A DNA stretch of 64,000 nucleotides from Holacanthus passer (Eukaryota; Chordata; Actinopteri; Pomacanthidae): assembly GCA_025331565.1 (NCBI GenBank), contig JAFREQ010000049.1:3692501-3756500 (forward strand), written 5' to 3'. Below the pieces are notes generated by a model, which saw only the letters and a program-made list of their open reading frames with translations, did not search any database and was not told the DNA's origin. Position numbers and translations under genes: made by a program. Every line of letters starts with the position of its first letter. The first letter of the stretch is position 1. Below are positions 58,501 to 64,000 of this stretch, one piece after another.

Positions 58501-61500
58501 AGCAAGACACTCACAATAGACAGGCAGGTGTAACAGAGGAAGGGTCATGACTGAGTTTACTGAAGTGATTAACAGTGAGAATGACTGCCTTACCATCCAC
58601 GGTGCGCTGACCAGAAATGTCCAGAGCCAGATGAGGATGGCCAGCAGAACCATCTGTGGAGAAAGAAAGAGTACAGGTTAACCCAGGATGACAGGTGAGT
58701 TTAGAAGACTGAGCCAATTGAAGAATACAAGACTTAACATCTGGGACCAAGCAGGTGACCCTGGGTTGGGTTGAGTGTGCTGTGCAGTTTTCACTGCACT
58801 CTCTGTTTCCCAAGAGATGGCAGCTAAACACATGTAGCAGGACTCACTTTCCTTCCCAACCAGATGAGACAAGACATTGGGTTTGGCATTTGCGTGGCCA
58901 GGCCTGTAGGTTAAATTGACACTCAATTGACCAAAGAAGAGTGTGCACCTGGCTTGATGAGTGTTTTGCAGATACGCCATGTTTTTACAATATGTCCAGA
59001 TCAATAAGGGCAGCTGAGATCTGTCCAGCCAATGCCACCATTCCTCTAAAGCCAGCTTCACCACCAGGAGCTCATGATTACCCATGCCATAATTTCTTTC
59101 TGCAGGGTGAGATGGTGAGACAAGAAGGCACAAAGATCTGGCTTAACGTTATACAATGAACACTGTGATAGAGCCACCCTCACACCAATGTCCGAGGCGT
59201 CTAATTTTACTACAAACTGCTTCAACGTGTCTGGCGGAATAAAGATTGGTGCAGATTGGTGAAGTTGGTCTTGAGATCCTGGAAAGCTGCTTCTGCCACA
59301 GGAGTCTACTGAAACTGTCAGGAGGTGGAAGTTAGCTCTGTTAGCGGTGCCACAATGCAGCTGTAGCTATGGATGAATCTACTGTGGGAATTAGCAAAAC
59401 CAAGGAATATCTGAAGTTGCATACGACTGACTGGGCTGGGCCATTCAAGGACCTCTTTTCCCTTGGCTGGGTCCATTTTTACCTGTCCTTTGGCAATGAT
59501 GCAAGGAAGGAAGGAAACAGATGTGGCGCTTGGCGGTCATGGTACTCAGGTGGGACCAGGGACAGTTTGGGGATCTCAGGACTTAAAACCTGACTGGAGA
59601 GAGATTGAGGCAGGGCAGATTGCAGACACATGGCATGACAGGAGGGGCTCCAGACCCAATCAATCTGGGGGTTATGCTTAATTTTCACGGACAACCAAGA
59701 ATGATTGGAATATAGGGTAAATTGATAACAGAGAAACTTACTTCCTCTTGATGTGTACCCGACACGTATACTGGAGCAGTGGTGGCCGGGCTGGCCATAG
59801 TTCAAGCAACTGTTACTGGTGAGGTGGTGGTGGGGATTTTTCTTGACCTGGATGGAAGTGGCTCAGTTGCATTGGCTTGGCCTCTGGTGGCGCCTCTGCG
59901 GTGCTCGGGGCATCAGCAGATAGACTTAGCTGGTGTTTGAGGCTGGACACATGTAAAACACAAGTCCTTTATTTAAAGCAGGCAGAGATGGTGAGCTAGT
60001 GGCTGGCTTGTTTGAAGCTAGGTTGGAGGGAAATCCAGGGGTTGGCGTTGCAGAGGGAATCCTGACTGGCGGGCAGACTTAACAGACTGACAAGACTGGC
60101 AGGTAGGCAGGGAATCCTGGAGACAGGGAGAACAGGTGTGAGACAAAAAGCTGGCAGGCAGGTAAACTGGCATTTAGAACTAGAAGCATGGCACATCAAC
60201 AAACTGTGAATGGCTACAACAGTCTGGCGGGGACTGGTAGTCAGTGCAGGTTCTTGTATTGAGATAGCGATTGTTTGATGACAGGCAGGTGTGCAGAAAG
60301 AGAGGGCAAGAGGTGAGGGAAACAGACAGACAGAACCAAAAACACACCACTCATACTAAAAAGACTGAAAATCACAAAATGACATTCAGGCAGGCAGGTG
60401 TCACAGAGGAGTTGTGACACAAATGTATTGTGTCATGTATAATGCAATGTATTTGTGTTGATCTTGAATCATCATCAGATGATGAAATAATGATCAGCTG
60501 GGCTGTCTGTCCTCACCAGATGTTGGTTGCTTTGTTGTTTGCCAACTGAATAGGAGACGAAGAAGAGATTTAGCTGTTGAGGTGTTTCACTGAGAACACG
60601 AGTCTTTACAAAAATAACCTGGAAATACTAAAGTGGACGCAAATTGTTTTCACATGAAAACGGCATTTTACAATTTACACTGCTGAATATAGACATAGTC
60701 TCAGATGCAAAACACCATTACTGGGTATTGTCAGTTCACTCTTGATTACATTAGATGTTCGTGAGGCCTTTTGGATTTACACCGTAACTCATTTAACGCT
60801 TTAGATATCCATCCAAGTGTTTCCATAGCTTGAATAGGGGCAGTCAGGCACTTAAGCTATATTGGTGAATGTCGTGAAATAGCCAGTGGCTGTTGAGTCT
60901 TGCTCAATGTCACACTGTAACTTACATCTCAGAAGATAAGAACCATTGATCATTTGGAGGCATCAGCAGTGTTTGCTTGTATCAGCTGACTCTACAGTGT
61001 CTAGTTAAAGCTAACTGTTGTGCTGTCTTGACGTCAAGTGCTCTGTAATTGCATTTACTATATGACATGCTAAATTAAATTGAAATGATGAGGTAAACTG
61101 ACTATTGGATTACATGTGGTGGTTTTTCTATGCAGGTTTGAGAGCACAGTGCAGATCAGTAAGCTGCAGGACCTGGTGAACCGGAGCAAGCTGGCTCGCT
61201 GCAGAGGGAGGTTCGTCTGTCCTGTCATCCTCTACAATGGCAAGGTACTGCTGCTCAGCTGGAAAATCTGCAGTCTCAACTTTCTCTTAACAAGCTGACA
61301 ATTCAAGACATTGTGTTAAAGTCCTCTGTTTATTTTTTCTGGTGTTTGTGGTGTTTCCCATACTAATCCCAATCTTGGAGATTACAAGTGTAAGTCCCAG
61401 TGTTTATAGAAACTTTTTGTTTGCTTGTCGTCCTTAAGAAATTAAGGACATCCTAATTTCAGTCCGTATGTGTTTTTTTCCAAATGTGTAGATACTGTAG

Positions 61501-62935
61501 GTATACTGTGCAAAGCATTTCAAATCCACAAAACATGACAGAACATCTTAAAATCATCAGAACGGTGTCACCATTTCCACTGATCCAAAAGAATCCTGGG
61601 GACACACTTCCTAATAACCTTGTGGTCTAAGATGCCTATTGTGTAATTGCAATGTCCCCTCTTCTGTCTTCACTGTGAACAAATAAAGGCAAAACTACCC
61701 ACCAAAATGTCGACTGAAGAAATACTGCAGACAACATCAAAGCCTGATACAACATCAAAGTCTGTGGTTTAGGTTGCATTGACAGTGGCATTTGTTTGTG
61801 CTGAACACTGACTATCAATATACAGTAGGGTCCAAAGGGATTCAGAGATATTTAAAAACTTATGAAGTCATGAGATGTAAAATGAAGAAGAAAGAATTTG
61901 TGGTATTGATAGGGTTAGGGTTAGGGTCTTTGCACAAAAGATTGTATTTCCTTGAGTTGTATCCCCTCCATTGAAGTATGCATTCAGATTACACTCAGGT
62001 GGATTTGATCTACTTATCAGAGGCCATTATCCTGGTCAATAGTACAGAATCTTATTTTTTTCTTCTTCATTTTAAATGTCATAACATCTCTAAACCTTTA
62101 AACTTCGTGATTATTTCCAGGTTTATGTGAAAATATTAGAGATTTTCAATGTGGTCTCAGACTCCACTGTACCTGAGGAATGGGATGTATCACATGCACC
62201 AAATCAATGAAGAACCCTGTGAATTGCAAAAGAAGGTGCATTTGAGGCAGAGACAGGCTGAGGGATCTGCAAAGTAAACAACGTAAAATTCCAACAGTGG
62301 AGCTGCCATGCTGCCACCTGCATTAAATATTGTCTACCAGTATGGTTTGTTTTCTGTCCAGCTAAAAAAACATCAGTCTTGCAAATGGCCTTTTTCTTGG
62401 TCACTTGGTATAAACTGACAAGAACATCAAAACAGTCAATACTCATTGAGTTGCAAACCTTAGTTTGACTGCTGCAAAAATGTAGAATTAAAGGAACATA
62501 ACTTAGTCTTACTTCCTCTAAAGGAAAACATAGCCTATTTTAAATCTCTTGGATTTCTCTTAGACCAAAGATTAATGTATTTGTTACGAAACTGGGCTCA
62601 AAGATGGTCACGGCACTGCATGTATGCAGAGAAACACAATGTAACAGGCATAAAACTGGTTGTGGGCCTAAAATAAGTACCACTCGTTAGAATGAAATGA
62701 GCTGATTTTCTGTGGCTGTCACTACCTCTTTTCTGTGTGTTGAGGCTGGTCAGATGTTAGATTATTTAAGATTATTATTAAGATTATTCATGGTTATAAC
62801 TTTACATGCTGGTACGAGCAGTAAAACACTGATCCTGTATCTTTTCTTCCTCATTACAGCATATATGCCGGTCGTCCACTCTGGCAGGATGGGGGGAGCT
62901 GTACGGACGCACAGGATACAACTACATCTTCTCAG
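55407..62935 (+). CDS. mtmr14: Myotubularin-related protein 14 (mtmr14), 5' part
   Basis: Exons 55407-55541, 56599-56747, 61136-61244 and 62860-62935 join in one frame and encode the first 156 residues. Matches to MTMR14 include VEAIEKRCLELFARDY, CGHYPRQIVFLEYE, FESTVQISKLQDLVNRSK, ARCRGRFVCPVIL and HICRSSTLAGWGELYGR. MTMR14 (Jumpy) is a cytosolic phosphatase that removes the 3-phosphate from PI3P and PI(3,5)P2, restraining autophagy and affecting muscle calcium. The CX5R catalytic loop lies beyond the window. An in-frame TGA at 55173-55175 and no other in-frame ATG support the start at 55407 or 55410; the second has the better context (A at -3, G at +4). The first 45 residues are Ala/Gly-rich and poorly conserved. 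Confidence 0.95.
55542..56598 (+). other. mtmr14: mtmr14 intron 1
   Basis: AT-rich intron of 1.06 kb. No repeat or exon recognised. Confidence 0.8.
56599..56747 (+). CDS. mtmr14: mtmr14 exon 2
   Basis: It encodes VEAIEKRCLELF to CTDIERD and two bases of an Arg codon. The acceptor is tttctcctcag and the donor is gtacct. Confidence 0.95.
57525..58375 (+). mobile_element. Tc1/mariner-like transposon relic (second family)
   Basis: The left end tacagacaggtggcaaa follows a TA, as in Tc1 elements. Broken frames contain VSLGTVTDVTSAFRSMSKT, the DNA-binding region, and later a QDD.P and a GVNEWFDE-like block near the DDE end. Stops and frameshifts are many. It ends abruptly at the retroelement on its right; its own right end is missing. 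Confidence 0.75.
58373..58541 (-). repeat. LTR-like direct repeat, copy A
   Basis: Shares caggtgtgcag, acagacaga, caccactcatact, aaagactgaaa and caggcaggtgt with copy B in the same order and orientation. Confidence 0.6.
60276..60410 (-). repeat. LTR-like direct repeat, copy B
   Basis: Direct counterpart of 58373-58541, 1.9 kb away. It could be an LTR edge or internal untranslated repeat of the same element. Confidence 0.6.
61136..61244 (+). CDS. mtmr14: mtmr14 exon 3
   Basis: It encodes FESTVQISKLQDLVNRSKLA to VILYNGK after a 4.4-kb intron. The acceptor is tctatgcag and the donor is gtactg. Confidence 0.96.
61821..62171. mobile_element. Tc1/mariner-type palindromic MITE
   Basis: Ends tacagtagggtccaaa and (inverse) tacagtggagtctgagacc match Tc1/mariner termini with TA. 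An inner arm (gtaaaatgaagaagaaagaa) is mirrored near 62060. It has no coding capacity. Confidence 0.75.
61913..61927 (+). repeat. Short telomere-like TTAGGG run
   Basis: Two and a half TTAGGG units inside the MITE loop. Too short to indicate a fused telomere. Confidence 0.6.
62860..62935 (+). CDS. mtmr14: mtmr14 exon 4 with non-GT donor
   Basis: It encodes HICRSSTLAGWGELYGR to NYIFS and one base of a Gly codon. The acceptor is ctcattacag. No GT follows the expected end; the bases read GCACTG at 62936, and GCAAGC starts at 62941 before a CA-rich repeat. Confidence 0.88.
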
Positions 62936-62944
62936 GCACTGCAA

Positions 62945-63001
62945 GCACGCACGCACGCACGCACACACGCACACACGCACACACACACACACACACACAC
63001 A
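62945..63001. repeat. CA/CG microsatellite abutting mtmr14 exon 4
   Basis: GCAC units grade into (AC)n immediately after the expected donor of exon 4. Confidence 0.95.
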
Positions 63002-64000
63002 ACTTTAATTTAGCCTAAATAGAGGAAGTTGTGACTGGTTTCAGTTCCATGTGTGTTCTCTGGCCGGTGAATAGTTAGAGAAGTTGTCAGACAGCTGTCG
63101 TTTCCTATTGGGACTTAAAGGTATACTATGCATTCAAACTATTCAAATTATGCATATTAGATTCAAACTTGACTCACTATGTTGGTTTGGGTTTGCTGTG
63201 GTAACCAGCGTAGCTTGTATGTAGAAATGATTCAAAGATCAAACTCAGCACTACACACACTGGGAATACTGTGACTGAGCTGAAAAAACAAGGAGTCAGA
63301 CAATCAAAATTAGGGTGAAATAAAAAATGATTTCCCAAAATCTCTGTTTGAAACTTCCATCACAATGTACAGGTGAACTTTCTGCTTCAACTTTGATCTA
63401 TTATTCTTTACTGTAGTTGTGAGGACAGTTTATCTATGCAATGAGGGGTTATTACAGACATTTCAGTTTCACTTTCTTTCAGTTTAGTTGCAAACTAGAT
63501 TTACTGCATTTTTCTTAATTCATCAGTTAATCGTTTGGTCGATCAAACAGACCAAATGACCAAATCCAATAAAAATATTACTTTACCTGGAACCATCAAA
63601 TGTTTGGCTTTTTGCTTGAACAATGGCTGAATTATTAGTCTTTTATCTAAATGGTTGTTGGGTAGTTAATCCAACCAAACTGTTGGCTTTGGCTATCGGA
63701 CGGCTTGTGTTTCTGAGTGGGTTAATTGTTGCCATGTCAATCTGTAATAAACAGGAATTATCCTCTGAGTTAAGTGTGATTATATTCTGGTCCATATTTA
63801 TGGTATTAGAGGGGAAGATCTCCTGGCTCTGCAGCAAAACTTTACACAGATTCTTTCAGATGGGTTGATAAAGGTGTGGCTGCCTTGAGCAATTTGTGGA
63901 AGTTTCTGAAACTGACAATCTGACAGCCACACCTGCTGTTTGCAGCAAATGTTATAGGTGTGGTATAGGTAAAATATACACAGGGTGGAGTGTTTCTTTA
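63002..64000 (+). other. mtmr14: mtmr14 intron 4 (partial)
   Basis: AT-rich sequence running off the window. No further mtmr14 exon was found, so the next one lies beyond 64000. Confidence 0.6.

Larger units (their letters stand above)
58373..60410 (-). mobile_element. Degenerate Ty3/Gypsy retrotransposon
   Basis: Minus-strand pieces appear in pol order: a knuckle-like NYGQPGHHCSS (near 59800), HNPQIDW at the protease end, LVPPEYHD, an RT C-terminal part with VVKLDASDIGV, RNase H (NYGMGNHELLVVKLALEEW and TYRPGHANAKPN, 58900-59090), and an integrase fragment (LALDISGQ, AVILTVNHFSK, near 58600). The RT palm and most of integrase are deleted, with frameshifts between blocks. LTR-like direct repeats flank it. 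This is a host-genome retrotransposon, not functional. Confidence 0.8.
56748..61135 (+). other. mtmr14: mtmr14 intron 2
   Basis: A 4.4-kb intron largely made of transposon relics: a Tc1-like copy (57525-58375) abutting a Gypsy copy (58373-60410). The sequence on either side shows no exon. Confidence 0.8.
61245..62859 (+). other. mtmr14: mtmr14 intron 3
   Basis: It contains a 351-bp TA-flanked palindromic MITE (61821-62171) that includes a short TTAGGG-like run. No additional exon seen. Confidence 0.75.

Noticed and set aside
58678..59133. 151-aa frame as a host gene
   Set aside because: It is the RNase H part of the degenerate Gypsy element, not a host exon.
1..64000. CRISPR arrays, tRNA/rRNA genes, bacterial operons, viral genes
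   Set aside because: Repeats seen are microsatellites or eukaryotic transposons; no cloverleaf with both A and B boxes, no rRNA text and no operon structure were found.

Overview
The window is ordinary nuclear DNA of a ray-finned (teleost) fish. It has small GT-AG exons in AT-rich introns, many dinucleotide microsatellites, and degenerate fish-type transposons (Tc1/mariner, hAT MITE, Ty3/Gypsy, non-LTR tails). It holds three protein genes in the order setd5 (+), lhfpl4 (-), mtmr14 (+), the same order as human 3p25.3. Gene identities come from my reading of spliced exon translations against remembered vertebrate proteins; no database search was run. No bacterial, viral or CRISPR-like system is present.

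Layout: 372-10380 carries the last 16 coding exons of setd5 (the 5' part lies left of the window), encoding a SET domain and a long, serine/proline-rich C-terminal region. Its 3' UTR runs to about 12.04 kb. A tail-to-tail intergenic stretch (about 12.0-18.2 kb) holds a Tc1-like relic and one GC-rich patch with a TATA/MEF2-like motif. The lhfpl4 gene occupies about 18.2-52.0 kb on the minus strand: four coding exons at 51473-51068, 30022-29786, 26542-26526 (a 17-nt microexon) and 21287-21234 give a complete 237-aa four-pass membrane protein. Its first intron is 21 kb. A head-to-head spacer (about 52-55.4 kb) leads to mtmr14, whose first four coding exons (55407-62935) encode the N-terminal 156 residues before the window ends.

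The three genes are not a functional operon. SETD5 is a chromatin regulator, LHFPL4 a GABA-A receptor auxiliary subunit, and MTMR14 a phosphoinositide phosphatase tied to autophagy and muscle. Their shared feature is conserved linkage.

The items most worth a second look are the lhfpl4 microexon, whose skipping would end the protein at once; a GC-AG intron in setd5; the absent GT donor after mtmr14 exon 4, which abuts a CA-rich microsatellite; and a Gypsy relic with LTR-like direct repeats that cuts into a Tc1 relic in mtmr14 intron 2. I did not see evidence for an undescribed biological system.
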